From contig CAWBVW010000001.1 in the NCBI GenBank assembly GCA_963792365.1, positions 868,001 to 932,000 on the forward strand: DNA of 64,000 nt, read 5' to 3'. A model generated the notes under the pieces. The model did no database searches, was not told where the DNA came from, and saw nothing but the letters and a program-made list of their open reading frames with translations. Within the stretch, counting starts at the first letter, position 1; each line of letters opens with the position of its first letter. A program made the translations under genes and the position numbers. This document shows positions 36,376-45,887 of this stretch, piece by piece. The stretch is from JAOUGY01 sp963792365 (GTDB lineage: Bacteria; Actinomycetota; Acidimicrobiia; Spongiisociales; ZC4RG35).

Positions 36376-37361
36376 CAGACGGTCGCTCCGATCGCACCGA
36401 CCAGCCCGAGCGCCTCGAGGTCTGCCCTGAGCTCGTCCATCTCGGCGTCAGACAACGGGATGAGCGGCAGCCTCACCGGGCCCTGGGCCAGCCCCATCAG
36501 TCCGAGCCACGCCTTCAGCTGGGCGTCGGGAACGGCACCGGCCATGTTCTCGAGCCAAGGATCACGCATCCATTTCTGGAACGCCTGCCGGTGCGGCTCG
36601 AGCGTGGCATGTACGGTCCATGCCTCCTCCATCTGCCCGGCGTCGGCCAGCTCCGTGTATCGAGCGACCCGGCGGTCGTCCGGTGTCTGGAACATGGCGA
36701 GAGCCGGCGTCGACATGAGCGCCTGAAATCCGTGATCGAGGTGCAGCTCGAGCCAGTCATCCTCGGAGGCGTCGCAGACCACGATCCGATCCGCGCACAG
36801 CTCGTGCACCCTCATCAGATGTTCGCGGGGTTTGGGGTTCTTGATACCGCAGATGATGTCGAGGTCCGCCAGCTCGGCGATCAGCTCGGGTGAGATCACG
36901 TACCCGGAGTACGACGTGTTGAAGAGGAAGGTGGGGATGTTGGTCCGCTCGTCGAGCGCCCGGTACCAGGCACGAACCAGGTCATCAGACGGCCGCGGAG
37001 GGAAGTACGGGTTCATCACGATTGCCAGGTCCATGCCGATCTCCTCGGCGTGGTTGGAGAGCGCCACGCATTCATCGAAGACGTGCGAACTCGTCTGTGC
37101 CATCAGGGGTATGCGCCCGGCAGTGGTGTCGGCCACGATCTCGTGGACTCGCCGCCGTTCATCGATGGTCATCGACCAGAACTCGCCCATGACGCCTCCG
37201 CAGAAGATCCCGTCGACGCCGAGGCCCTCTATGTAGTACTCGACCGATCGGCGGATTCCCGCCTCGTCGACCTGGAGCTCATCGGTGAAGGGGGTCGGAA
37301 TGGCGACCCACAGTCCCTGCACCTTCTCGAAGGCTTGTTGCTTGGCCCGGCTCAATGACAT
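36375..37361 (-). CDS. Dihydrodipicolinate synthase (DapA) family aldolase, copy 1
   Basis: This 328-residue first gene of a three-gene operon has LWVAIPTPFTDELQVDE (strand 1 with the P-T-P-F pattern), FCGGVMGEFWSM in place of GGTTGE, the Tyr region NPYFPPRPSD, and the Schiff-base Lys in ICGIKNPKP. Its fold is the same as its neighbour but they are far diverged, so this is an old duplication with probably different steps. The preferred substrate cannot be read. Confidence 0.87.
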   Translation of the reverse strand: MSLSRAKQQAFEKVQGLWVAIPTPFTDELQVDEAGIRRSVEYYIEGLGVDGIFCGGVMGEFWSMTIDERRRVHEIVADTTAGRIPLMAQTSSHVFDECVALSNHAEEIGMDLAIVMNPYFPPRPSDDLVRAWYRALDERTNIPTFLFNTSYSGYVISPELIAELADLDIICGIKNPKPREHLMRVHELCADRIVVCDASEDDWLELHLDHGFQALMSTPALAMFQTPDDRRVARYTELADAGQMEEAWTVHATLEPHRQAFQKWMRDPWLENMAGAVPDAQLKAWLGLMGLAQGPVRLPLIPLSDAEMDELRADLEALGLVGAIGATV

Positions 37362-37442
37362 CGTCGACCTCCCATGCGCGCAGATCCTGCATCATATGTG
37401 ATCCCAGGCGAGCTGCACCGACGCAGCGGCCCCTGGGTCGGG

Positions 37443-38243
37443 CTACGGAGCGATCAACGCGAGTCCGGACACCACCACCAGAGTGAGTCCCAGCACCACT
37501 TGCTGCGCCCCGATGACCGGCGCTTTGGGTGGCCGGGCTCGGGCGAGCACGAGGTGGACCAGCGCCATCGCGATCACAGTCGCTGCAGCGAGTCCCGGGA
37601 GAACCTCGAACACCCAACCCGCCGAAGCGCCGACCACAGCGAGGACCTGGGCCACGTCGGACGAACCGCTCCCCCGCCCTGGGTGTTTGGCCCGCACCAG
37701 CTGGGTTCGCACGAACGGTATGGCAGCAACAGAGCGCAGTGCGACGACGCTCCATGCCGCCAGCGCCGCGTGTCGTCCACCTCCACCCGCCAATACGATC
37801 GCCGCCGCCACCGATCCGATACCGATGGTCCCCGCGAGCTCAGCCACCAACCGGCGGCTTCGGCTCCTGACATCGAACGACAGCCCGATCACCACGAGCG
37901 GAGTCGCCACGACCAGGGGAAGGAGGAAGGACTCCTTGGCGGTGACAACGGCAACCACCAAGGCGAGCACGGCGACAGCCGCGTAGGCGAACGCGAAACG
38001 CTCGGCGAGCACGGTTCGAGCCATACGGCGGCGACGCCACCGGTCACCAAGGGCAAGCTTGAGCGGCGTTCGCGCCAGGAATGAGGCGAGCGCCGCCACG
38101 CCCAGGGCGAATCCTGCTCCGCTCGCTGCCACGATCATCCCGAGCACAACGGGCTCGAGGGTGAGGCTCCACCCGCCGTGTTCCGACGGGATGGCCACAC
38201 TCCTCACCCGCACCGGGGACTGAGACACAGGGGCGGTTTCCAT
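37443..38243 (-). CDS. YwiC-like integral membrane protein
   Basis: This 266-residue protein carries the family signature IPSEHGGWSLTLEPVVLG at residues about 17-35 and eight or more hydrophobic helices. The YwiC-like family is widespread in Gram-positive bacteria and of unknown function. The gene lies upstream of the DapA-family operon on the same strand, 81 bases from its start. Confidence 0.85.
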   Translation of the reverse strand: METAPVSQSPVRVRSVAIPSEHGGWSLTLEPVVLGMIVAASGAGFALGVAALASFLARTPLKLALGDRWRRRRMARTVLAERFAFAYAAVAVLALVVAVVTAKESFLLPLVVATPLVVIGLSFDVRSRSRRLVAELAGTIGIGSVAAAIVLAGGGGRHAALAAWSVVALRSVAAIPFVRTQLVRAKHPGRGSGSSDVAQVLAVVGASAGWVFEVLPGLAAATVIAMALVHLVLARARPPKAPVIGAQQVVLGLTLVVVSGLALIAP

Positions 38244-38320
38244 GCATCGTCACGCTACAGGTCGCGCAACGCCACCTCGACGAGGGACTCCAGAACCTCA
38301 ACTCGGCGCGCCGACTACAA

Positions 38321-38572
38321 CTAGCCGTTCTGCCCCTCGGCACCCCATCGGACCGCCTTCCGCACTCCGACGGCGACGCCGTCGACGACGAGCAGGCAGG
38401 CGGTCGCAGCGCCGGCGCACAGCCAGACGGAGAAGGAAGTCGCCACCAGTCGATGGGTCCACTGGAGCACGATCGAGCACTGGAAAGCATCCATCGCCGT
38501 GCATTCTTCGGGCGCCATCTGGAGGAAGACGTAGAGCGCCACAATCCCGGACACCCGGAACACCTCCCGCAT
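38321..38572 (-). CDS. Small two-helix membrane protein
   Basis: This 83-residue protein has hydrophobic stretches at about 6-20 and 42-68 and four Cys (EECTAMDAFQC, WLCAG, TACLL). GGGAGG stands just ahead of the ATG. It has no recognised family. It lies 78 bases before the YwiC-like gene on the same strand. A longer reading from 38743 is unlikely because that segment overlaps the opposite promoter and operator. Confidence 0.5.
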   Translation of the reverse strand: MREVFRVSGIVALYVFLQMAPEECTAMDAFQCSIVLQWTHRLVATSFSVWLCAGAATACLLVVDGVAVGVRKAVRWGAEGQNG

Positions 38573-38696
38573 CAGGCTGTGGGTGATCGGGGCGTCGTGT
38601 GAGGATCGGGAGGTGACAGATTCGATCGCTTCACTGTATCGATAGGCGGGATGGCTGCGGCAGCCCGTTGACGCCCCGAGACACAGTCGGTATCGT

Positions 38697-38718
38697 GGTT
38701 GGCAATCGATTGCCAACC
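38697..38718. promoter_or_regulatory. LacI-type operator: 22-bp perfect palindrome
   Basis: Half-site GGTTGGCAATC (38697-38707) is followed by its exact inverse, centred on the CG of ATCGAT. LacI/GalR proteins typically bind even-spaced palindromes with a central CG. The site is 25 bases before the first gene of the operon that encodes a LacI-family protein as its second gene. This points to autoregulation of the whole operon. Confidence 0.85.
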
Positions 38719-38742
38719 GGCGAGATGCGAGGAGACCCGACA

Positions 38743-39372
38743 ATGGGCGACAAACAACGGATCAGCTACGTACCCCTCGAGGACATGACCCCCGAGATGC
38801 GGGTCGAGATGGAACGCTGTGCGCGAGAGGGCACGCCTCGCCCCGAGAGTTCCGCCATCCGGGCTCACGTTCCCGCTGCCTTCTGGTTCTTTGCCAACAG
38901 CTGGAGCGACCTGTTCCGCAACGGCATCCTCGACCATGACATCAAAGAGCTGTGCAGGGTCTACGTGTCGCGGACCGTCAAGTGCGAGTACTGCGGGAAC
39001 CAGCGCTCCGAGAAGGGCAGAAAGCTCGGCCTGGTGGAAGGCAAGTACGACGAGCTCCTCAACTTCGAGAGCTCGGACCGGTACACCGAGCGTGAGAAGG
39101 CTGCCCTCGCCTACGCCGAGGCCATCACCTGGCGCACAGACAGCGGCGACGAGCTGTGGGGTCGTCTCCACGCTCACTTCACCGAGCCCGAGTTGGTGGA
39201 GCTCGGGTGTGCCATCGGTCTGACGCTGGGCCAACAAAGCTGGTTGCGGCACCTCAACATCGAACACCACGAGGTGATGGCCGATACCGACGCCTCCATG
39301 GCACCCGGATTCGAGAACGCCGAGGCGCTTGCGCAGAGCAAGGCCGCCGAGGACTACTGGGCCCGGGTCTGA
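38743..39372 (+). CDS. Carboxymuconolactone decarboxylase / AhpD-family protein
   Basis: This 209-residue helical protein has the AhpD-like redox segment VKCEYCGNQR (C-x-x-C) near residue 88 and RVYVSR ahead of it. The C-terminal half includes EREKAALAYAEAIT. Such proteins act as peroxidases or as decarboxylases and lactone-processing enzymes. GAGGAGA lies eight bases ahead of the ATG at 38743. It heads a five-gene operon (CMD, LacI regulator, cyclase-family hydrolase, alcohol dehydrogenase, oxidoreductase) under the palindrome described separately. Confidence 0.85.
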   Translation: MGDKQRISYVPLEDMTPEMRVEMERCAREGTPRPESSAIRAHVPAAFWFFANSWSDLFRNGILDHDIKELCRVYVSRTVKCEYCGNQRSEKGRKLGLVEGKYDELLNFESSDRYTEREKAALAYAEAITWRTDSGDELWGRLHAHFTEPELVELGCAIGLTLGQQSWLRHLNIEHHEVMADTDASMAPGFENAEALAQSKAAEDYWARV

Positions 39373-40403
39373 CAGAGACATCGCCAGGGGGGCGGCGCCC
39401 CACCATCCGCGACGTTGCGGCTCGGGCGGGAGTCCATCCGGCAACCGCCTCCCGGGCGCTCAATCCCGACCTTCCCGGTCGGATCACTCCGGAGACCACA
39501 CGCAAGGTCCGGGAGGCCGCGGAGGCGCTCGGGTATCACCCCGACCCCACCGCCCGGAGTCTGCGGACACGTCGGTCGGGCACCGTCGGCGTGGTGGTCC
39601 CCGACCTCACGAACCCGGTGCTGGCGCCCATCATCCGGGCGATCGAAGAGGCGATGTGGGAACAAGGTCTGGCGTGTCTGGTGACCGACACCGACAACCG
39701 CGACGACCTGGAGTCGGCGCTGGTCGACGAACTGGAAGCCCGGCGGTGTGAAGGGCTGATCATCGCGTCCGCCGGCCGTGACAGTCCGGCGGTCGCGCGT
39801 ATCTCCGAGGGCGACATCCCGGTTGTCCTCGTCACCCGCGAACCCGACCACAGCACGTTGCCGTTCGTGGGCCCAGACGACTCGCTCGGCGTCGCAAGTG
39901 CCGTGGCCCATCTCGCCGACCTGGGCCATCGGAAGATCGCGCACCTCGCCGGACCCGACCACCTGTCGACGACCGTGAGCCGGATACGAGGCCTGATCGA
40001 TGCGTGCCGCGATCACGACCTCGACGAGCCCGAGATCGTGCGTGGCTCAGGCTTCACGGTCCCCGGGGGCCGGGAGGCATGCAGCCGACTGCTCGGGAGC
40101 ACCCGTGAGGTGTCGGCCATCGTCGCCGGAAACGACATGATGGCTCTCGGCGCCTTCGACGTGCTGGAAGAGGCCGGCCTCCGATGCCCCGACGATGTGT
40201 CGGTGGTCGGCCACAACGACATGCCGTTCATGTCGAGGGTCGATCCTCCGCTCACCACGGTGTCGATCCCCCAGAAGGAGATCGGGGCGACCGCAGCGGC
40301 GATGTTGCTCGAGCTCCGTGCCGGTCGGAACCTCAACCAGCCACGCCGACTCGTCGGCACGAACTTGGTCGTGAGGCAGTCCACCGGACCACGACGGGCA
40401 TAG
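39369..40403 (+). CDS. LacI-family transcriptional regulator
   Basis: This is a regulator of about 344 residues. The helix-turn-helix and hinge (PTIRDVAARAGVHPATASRAL, then ARSLRTRRSGTVGVVVPDL) are followed by a periplasmic-binding-protein-like effector domain (VSAIVAGNDMMALGAFDVLEEAG, VSVVGHNDMP). The start is unresolved. The only candidate that begins right before the helix-turn-helix is CTG 39369, overlapping the previous stop (CTGA). A GTG about 160 bases upstream in the same frame would add a poorly composed extension. An indel in this short stretch is also possible. It probably binds the 38697-38718 operator. Confidence 0.88.
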   Translation: MTETSPGGRRPTIRDVAARAGVHPATASRALNPDLPGRITPETTRKVREAAEALGYHPDPTARSLRTRRSGTVGVVVPDLTNPVLAPIIRAIEEAMWEQGLACLVTDTDNRDDLESALVDELEARRCEGLIIASAGRDSPAVARISEGDIPVVLVTREPDHSTLPFVGPDDSLGVASAVAHLADLGHRKIAHLAGPDHLSTTVSRIRGLIDACRDHDLDEPEIVRGSGFTVPGGREACSRLLGSTREVSAIVAGNDMMALGAFDVLEEAGLRCPDDVSVVGHNDMPFMSRVDPPLTTVSIPQKEIGATAAAMLLELRAGRNLNQPRRLVGTNLVVRQSTGPRRA

Positions 40404-40445
40404 TCTCCACCGGCATCGGGAACAGCCGCACCGGGAGAGACACGT

Positions 40446-41108
40446 ATGACCATCATCGACCTGACCGTTGCGATCAGCGGGGACACCTACGCGCCGCCGT
40501 CGGTGAACAAGCCGATCGGTGTGACGGTGCGAACCAAGGAGCCGGGCTGGCAGGTGACCGAGGTGCAGATGGCGCTGCACGCCGGTCCCCACGTCGACTT
40601 CTCGAAGCATTACCGGACCGACGGCGAGACCGCCGAGGCCGTCACGCTCGACCGCACCATCGGGACGGCTCGAGTCTTCGATCTCGGCGAGTTGGAGCCG
40701 CAGCACGACATCACCGTCTCCGACCTCGAGGGTGCGGATCCCGGGCTCGAGTCCGGGGAGATAGCTCTGGTGCGGACAGCGTGGACGGACCGGGCATGGG
40801 GCGACTTCCCCCGCTACTACGTCGATTCGCCCTCCTGCTCACCCGCGGCCGCGCAGTGGCTGGTGGATCGGGGTGCGAAGGCGATCGGCTTCGACTGTTT
40901 TCCCGAGGCCGCTGCAAAGAAGACCGACTACCGCGCCGACGAGTTCGTCGTCCACCAGACGATCGGAGAAGGTGGAGCGGTCTTGATGCAACAGCTCACG
41001 GCGCTCGATCGCCTCCCTGCCGAACCGGTGCGCTTCTTCGCCGGGTTCCTCAAGTTCACGGGTGCCGAGGGAGTGCCGGCTCGCTTCTTCGCAATCCCCG
41101 ACATGTGA
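40446..41108 (+). CDS. Cyclase-family (kynurenine formamidase-like) metal hydrolase
   Basis: This 220-residue protein is of the cyclase family. The family metal motif HxGTHxDxPxH appears as LHAGPHVDFSKHY near residue 43, with Pro for Thr and Ser-Lys in place of the Pro region. IGFDCFPEAA and the C-terminal RFFAIPDM are also present. Relatives hydrolyse N-formylkynurenine, isatin or cyclic amides and lactones. It is the third gene of the LacI-controlled operon. The altered motif and context point to a non-kynurenine substrate. Confidence 0.82.
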   Translation: MTIIDLTVAISGDTYAPPSVNKPIGVTVRTKEPGWQVTEVQMALHAGPHVDFSKHYRTDGETAEAVTLDRTIGTARVFDLGELEPQHDITVSDLEGADPGLESGEIALVRTAWTDRAWGDFPRYYVDSPSCSPAAAQWLVDRGAKAIGFDCFPEAAAKKTDYRADEFVVHQTIGEGGAVLMQQLTALDRLPAEPVRFFAGFLKFTGAEGVPARFFAIPDM

Positions 41109-41173
41109 ATCGCACAACGGCGTCCAGATTCTGCAGGATATAGGATCGCCTCGACACCACCGATCGAGGAAGC

Positions 41174-42202
41174 GTGCTCGGGTACCGGATACACGAATGG
41201 TCGACTGAACCGGTCTGGGAGGAGATCCCCGACCCCTCCCCCGGCGTCGACGAGGTGTTGATCGAGGTGGAGGCATGCGGTGTGGGTCTCACCGTGCTCA
41301 ACTGCATCAACGGTGACCTCTCCAACGACCCGTCGCTGCTTCCCCGGGTTCCCGGCCACGAACTGGTGGGGAGGGTGACGGCCGCCGGATCTGGGGCGAC
41401 CGAACTGGTGGGCCGGCGCGTGGCCGCCTACTTCTATCTCGTGTGCGGATCGTGTGCTGCCTGCACGTCCGGATTCGACTCCCGCTGCGCCAACCTGGCC
41501 GGATGGGTCGGCGTGCATCGCGACGGCGGATATGCGCCACTGACCGTGCTGCCCGCACGCAACGCCATACCGCTTCCCGACGAAGTCGATGCGGTGGCGG
41601 CCACGGTCGTGCCCGATGCGGTCGCGACACCGGTCCACGTCGCCGGTCGGGCCGGAATCCGACCAGACGATCGGGTGGCCGTGCTCGGCGCCGGTGGCGG
41701 GGTGGGGATCCACATGATCCAGATCGCCCGCCATCGTGGCGCAACTGTGGCCGGCCTCGATGTGGTCGACGCCAAGCTCGCCCAGATCGAGCGTCTCGGC
41801 GCGGTGCCGATCCGGTCACCGGACCTCCGAGCCATAGACCCATCGACGTTGTTCGACGACGGAGCGCCCACGGTGGTGGTCGACCTGCTCGGACGCCCGG
41901 GATCGATGGAATGGGCCATCGACGGACTCGCCCCGGGTGGCCGGGTTGTTGCCCTGACGACGTTCCGCGATCGTCCTGCCACGGTGGAATCCCGTGACCT
42001 CGTGTTTCGGGAGATCTCGTTGGTCGGGTCCCGATACGCCACCCGGGCGGAAGTGGCAGAGGCGGCTCAGTTGGTCTCGAGCGGAGCAGTGACCGCCATC
42101 ATCGGCGAGACCCGCGGCCCCGCGGACGTGTTGGAGATCCACGACCAGCTTCGTGGCGGAGAGTTGACGGGTCGAGGCGCATTGGATTGGAGGATCACGT
42201 GA
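41174..42202 (+). CDS. Zinc-binding alcohol dehydrogenase family protein
   Basis: This 342-residue medium-chain dehydrogenase starts at GTG 41174 with GAGGA in front. GroES-like domain: catalytic-zinc Cys in VEACGVGL, VPGHELVGRV, and the structural zinc Cys cluster CGSCAACTSGFDSRC. The Rossmann motif is VAVLGAGGGVGIHMIQIA. It oxidises an alcohol or reduces an aldehyde with NAD(P). It is the fourth gene of the operon; its stop overlaps the next GTG (GTGA). Confidence 0.9.
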   Translation: MLGYRIHEWSTEPVWEEIPDPSPGVDEVLIEVEACGVGLTVLNCINGDLSNDPSLLPRVPGHELVGRVTAAGSGATELVGRRVAAYFYLVCGSCAACTSGFDSRCANLAGWVGVHRDGGYAPLTVLPARNAIPLPDEVDAVAATVVPDAVATPVHVAGRAGIRPDDRVAVLGAGGGVGIHMIQIARHRGATVAGLDVVDAKLAQIERLGAVPIRSPDLRAIDPSTLFDDGAPTVVVDLLGRPGSMEWAIDGLAPGGRVVALTTFRDRPATVESRDLVFREISLVGSRYATRAEVAEAAQLVSSGAVTAIIGETRGPADVLEIHDQLRGGELTGRGALDWRIT

Positions 42203-43839
42203 CCGCTGAGATCGAACAGACGGCCATCCCCGACGATCTCGACGGGATACTCGTAGGGGGCGGCCACAACGCCATGGTATGCGCTGCCTACCTGGCCCGA
42301 GCCGGGATGAAGGTGCTCGTGTGCGAGGCGGCGCCCCGCATCGGCGGCGGGACCACGACCGATGAGATCACCCTGCCGTTCTTCCGGCACAATCTCCACG
42401 CCTACTTCGTGCGGTGGACGCCGGAGTATGCGGTGTGGAACGACCTGGAACTCGACCGCTACGGCGTACGCTCGATCTACCCGGAGGCGCAGAACGCCGT
42501 GCCCTTCGACGGGGGCGACAAGGCCCTGGTCACCTATTCGGATCTCGATCGCTCGCTCGCCGAGATCGCCCGGCTCTCACCGAAGGACGCCGCCGCCTAC
42601 CGGACGCTCCACGAGGAGTTCTCCGACATCGCCCGGCTGGTGGACACGCCGCTCCGGTTCGCTCCCCCGATTCCCCCCGACGAACTGCATGACCTTCTCG
42701 GTCGCAGCCGACTCGGCCGCCGCTATCTGGAGCTGGACGAGCATTCACCGCTCGACGTCGTCCGCGACGCCTTCGAGAGCGAACCGCTGCGAAGTCTGAT
42801 CCTGTTCAATGTGTCGGTACGCGGGTACGTCCCGAACCTCGACGTACCTGGGATCGGATCGATCGTCGCCTTGGCGCTGGCGAACTCGCACCAGGGACGT
42901 CTGGTGGAGGGCGGGACCTACGAGGTGGCGAAGGCGATCGCAATGTCGCTGCTCGACGCCGGCGGCATGCTCCTCACCAACGCCAGCGTGGCCAAGGTCG
43001 ATGTCCAGAACGGGCGAGCGACCGGGGTGGAACTGGCCGACGGTCGCCGAATCTCCGCCCGGCGTTTCGTGGCGAGTGGAGCACCGGCGCCGATCACAAT
43101 GCTGGAGCTGGTGGGCGGTGAGCATCTCGACCCAGGACTGCGAGACGACCTCGCCGGCTACCGGTGGCTCGAGGAGGCGTTGTTCGGTGTCCACTGGGCG
43201 CTCGCCGATCGGCCACGGTTCACGGCGGAGGCCTACAACCCCGACGTGCCGAGGTCGCTCAACCTGGCGCTCGGATACGAGTCGTCCGACGACCTCGTGA
43301 CCCACATGGAAGCGGTTCGCGCACAACAGAACACCGACGACGGCCCCAGCCACGTGTCGATCCCCACGGTCCACGATCCCACCCAGGCTCCGGCAGGACG
43401 ACACACCACCTTCGGCTGGCACTTCGTCCCCGGACCCCCGACCCGCGGGAAGTGGGACGCTTCAGCTGTGACGAACCGCATGGACGCCATGGTCGGGTCG
43501 TATCGGAACTACGCGCCAAACATCGAGGACGTCACGCTCGCTATCACAAGCCACTCCCCCGACGCCACCGAGCGGCGGGTGATCTCGATGCGGGGCGGTG
43601 ACCGCCATCACGGGAGCTTCCACCCCGACAACTGGCAATGGAACCGTCCGACGGCACAGATGCCCGGCTACCGCACTCCCATCGAAGGTCTCTACCTGTG
43701 CGGCGCATCCCAGCATCCGGGCGGGAGCTTCCACGGCCAGCCCGGCTACAACGCCGCCGGCGTCATCGCCGAAGACCTCGGCCTGGAGGGCTGGTGGCGG
43801 CCGGTCGACGCCCGGAAGGCGATGTCGAGCCTCGAGTGA
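42199..43839 (+). CDS. Phytoene-desaturase-like NAD(P)/FAD-dependent oxidoreductase
   Basis: This 546-residue flavoprotein has the N-terminal FAD motif ILVGGGHNAMVCAAYLARAG with VLVCEAAPRIGGGT. The C-terminal FAD block GLYLCGASQHPGGSFHGQPG is typical of the crtI/PDS-like family outside carotenoid synthesis. The start is GTG 42199, overlapping the dehydrogenase stop with GGAGGA ahead. No crtB or other carotenoid genes are near, so it is more likely a dehydrogenase in the operon's catabolic route than a carotenoid enzyme. Confidence 0.87.
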   Translation: MTAEIEQTAIPDDLDGILVGGGHNAMVCAAYLARAGMKVLVCEAAPRIGGGTTTDEITLPFFRHNLHAYFVRWTPEYAVWNDLELDRYGVRSIYPEAQNAVPFDGGDKALVTYSDLDRSLAEIARLSPKDAAAYRTLHEEFSDIARLVDTPLRFAPPIPPDELHDLLGRSRLGRRYLELDEHSPLDVVRDAFESEPLRSLILFNVSVRGYVPNLDVPGIGSIVALALANSHQGRLVEGGTYEVAKAIAMSLLDAGGMLLTNASVAKVDVQNGRATGVELADGRRISARRFVASGAPAPITMLELVGGEHLDPGLRDDLAGYRWLEEALFGVHWALADRPRFTAEAYNPDVPRSLNLALGYESSDDLVTHMEAVRAQQNTDDGPSHVSIPTVHDPTQAPAGRHTTFGWHFVPGPPTRGKWDASAVTNRMDAMVGSYRNYAPNIEDVTLAITSHSPDATERRVISMRGGDRHHGSFHPDNWQWNRPTAQMPGYRTPIEGLYLCGASQHPGGSFHGQPGYNAAGVIAEDLGLEGWWRPVDARKAMSSLE

Positions 43840-44078
43840 CCCGGGCGACATCATCGTTTCCACCGAACTCGCAACACGCCAGTGGTTCTCACCCCAGGGC
43901 GAGGTGAGATTTCGGATCCCGATCATGCCCTGGGCGCCCCACAGAATGCATTGAGTCTCCTCCCACTTTGAGCGGCACCGGTGCCACGCGAGTACGTATC
44001 GTCTACGTCGGAGGGGTCGACCGTCTGAAGGCGGCCGGACACACGACCCGCATAGGGTCCGGAGGTTGGGAGACGAAG

Positions 44079-45641
44079 GTGCGACGGAGAAACCTCATTG
44101 CCGCGCTCGCGGCGGTTCTCGTGGGAGCCTTACTGTTACCGCTTGGGGCGACGGCTGCCGAAGGAAACCTGTGGACGTCTGCAGGTGGGAACCGGCAGAA
44201 CACCCGCTATCAGGCATCGGAACACAAGATCGGACCATCCACAGTCGGCGACCTTGCCGCCAAATGGGTGTTCGAGACCGGCGGAGATGTCTCGGCGACA
44301 CCCGCGGTGGACGGTGACACGGTCTACTTCCCGGACTGGGCGGGCAATCTGTTCGCGGTCGACAAGAAGACGGGCCAGCAACGCTGGCAAGTGTCCATAC
44401 CTGAAATCACTGGGGTTCCCGGTGACAAGGCCCGTGCGACGCCGGCGGTGACCAGCGACAAGGTCATCATCGGGACCCAGGGGCCGTTCGGGGGCGGAGG
44501 CATCGTGCTCGCCTTCGACAAGTCCACCGGCGCCCATCTGTGGTCCACGGTGGCCGACAGCCACCCGGCGGCGATCATCACCCAGTCGGCGACCGTGTTC
44601 GACGGGACCGTGTATGTGGGCGTAGCCTCGCTCGAGGAGGCGTTTGCGTTGTTTCCGGGGTATCCGTGTTGCTCGTTCCGGGGCAGCATGCTGGCGTTGG
44701 ACGAGGCCACGGGGCAGATCAAGTGGCGGACCTACACCGCCCCGGAGGGCTTCAGCGGGAATGCTCTGTGGGGTAGCTCGCCCGCAATCGACACCAAACG
44801 GGGTCAGGTCTACGTTGCAACGGGCAACAACTACTCGGTTCCCCAGTCGGTGCTCGATTGCGTCGCGGCGGCCGGTGACGACGCAAACGCCAAGGCAGCC
44901 TGCTCACCGGGTGACAATCTGTTCGATTCAATCCTGGCGCTGGACATGAAGACCGGTGCCATCAAGTGGGCGACCAAGGCGATCCCCTTCGACGCCTGGA
45001 CCGTGGACTGCCTGCCGTTCCTGGGTGATGGCAACAACTGCCCCGAACCGGCCGGGCCTGACTACGACTTCGGTCAGGCGCCCGGGCTGTTCACGGTGAA
45101 GGGCGGCAGCGGGAAGAAGACGGAGCTGGTCGGCGCCGGCCAGAAGAGCGGCCAGTACTGGGCCCTCAACCCCGACACGGGCCAAGTCGTCTGGGTGACC
45201 CAAGCCGGACCGGGCGGAGTGGCCGGAGGCCTCCAATGGGGCTCGGCGGTCGACGGACAACGGGTCTACACCGCCAACGCCAACTCCGACCTCACGCCTT
45301 GGACCCTGCCGGGTGGGGTTGTCACAACGCAGGGTGTGTGGTCTGGTCTCGACGCTCGCACCGGCGAGGTCCTGTGGCAGGTGACCCCGTCGAGCGGTGG
45401 ATCGACATCCGGTCCGGTCACCACCGCCAACGGAGTGGTGTTTGGGTGCTCGCTGGACGCGAGCGGACACATGTACGCACTGGATGCGGCGACCGGCGCA
45501 GAGTTGTGGAAGTTCGCCAGCGGTGGGTCGTGCCTGTCGGGTGCGGCCATCTCCGGCGGGATGCTGTTCTGGGGCTCGGGCTACACGAACTTCGGGGGGA
45601 CGCCGAGCACGTCGCTGTACGCCTTCGGGCTACCGGGCTGA
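44079..45641 (+). CDS. Secreted PQQ-type beta-propeller dehydrogenase-like protein
   Basis: This 520-residue protein has a Sec signal (RRRNLIAALAAVLVGALLLP, cleavage near ATAAEG). Repeated propeller blades follow with the W-motif pattern, such as LDEATGQIKWRTYTAPEG, LDMKTGAIKWATKAI and LDARTGEVLWQVTP. A vicinal Cys pair (YPCCSF) recalls the disulfide ring over PQQ in quinoprotein alcohol dehydrogenases. Similar proteins oxidise polyvinyl alcohol or other alcohols outside the membrane. GTG 44079 is the start that gives the signal peptide. No PQQ synthesis genes are seen here. Confidence 0.82.
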   Translation: MRRRNLIAALAAVLVGALLLPLGATAAEGNLWTSAGGNRQNTRYQASEHKIGPSTVGDLAAKWVFETGGDVSATPAVDGDTVYFPDWAGNLFAVDKKTGQQRWQVSIPEITGVPGDKARATPAVTSDKVIIGTQGPFGGGGIVLAFDKSTGAHLWSTVADSHPAAIITQSATVFDGTVYVGVASLEEAFALFPGYPCCSFRGSMLALDEATGQIKWRTYTAPEGFSGNALWGSSPAIDTKRGQVYVATGNNYSVPQSVLDCVAAAGDDANAKAACSPGDNLFDSILALDMKTGAIKWATKAIPFDAWTVDCLPFLGDGNNCPEPAGPDYDFGQAPGLFTVKGGSGKKTELVGAGQKSGQYWALNPDTGQVVWVTQAGPGGVAGGLQWGSAVDGQRVYTANANSDLTPWTLPGGVVTTQGVWSGLDARTGEVLWQVTPSSGGSTSGPVTTANGVVFGCSLDASGHMYALDAATGAELWKFASGGSCLSGAAISGGMLFWGSGYTNFGGTPSTSLYAFGLPG

Positions 45642-45649
45642 GACGGGAT

Positions 45650-45685
45650 GGGCGGGGCGACTCCGCGCGGTGAGTCGCCCCGCCC
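45650..45685 (+). terminator. Hairpin after the PQQ-type protein gene
   Basis: A perfect 14-bp GC-rich stem (45650-45663 with 45672-45685) has an 8-base loop and starts eight bases after the stop. No T-run follows. Confidence 0.7.
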
Positions 45686-45887
45686 CAAACCGCGGGGCGG
45701 GGCTTGGGGCGGAGGATTGTTCTCGTTGCGCGGCGCCCCTGGCCTCGGGACGTCGCGGACCGCGGTACATCGAGTCAGACTCGATTCGGGGCGACAGATG
45801 GGAAGCGTTCTCACTACCGCTCGTCGAAACCTGGCTCGTGACCGGGCTAATGTCGCGCGCCGTGTCGCGGGATACGTCACAGTCCCG

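Noticed and set aside
42199..43839. Carotenoid biosynthesis (crtI) role
   Set aside because: No crtB, crtE or lycopene genes are near, and the gene is coupled to a catabolic-type alcohol dehydrogenase.
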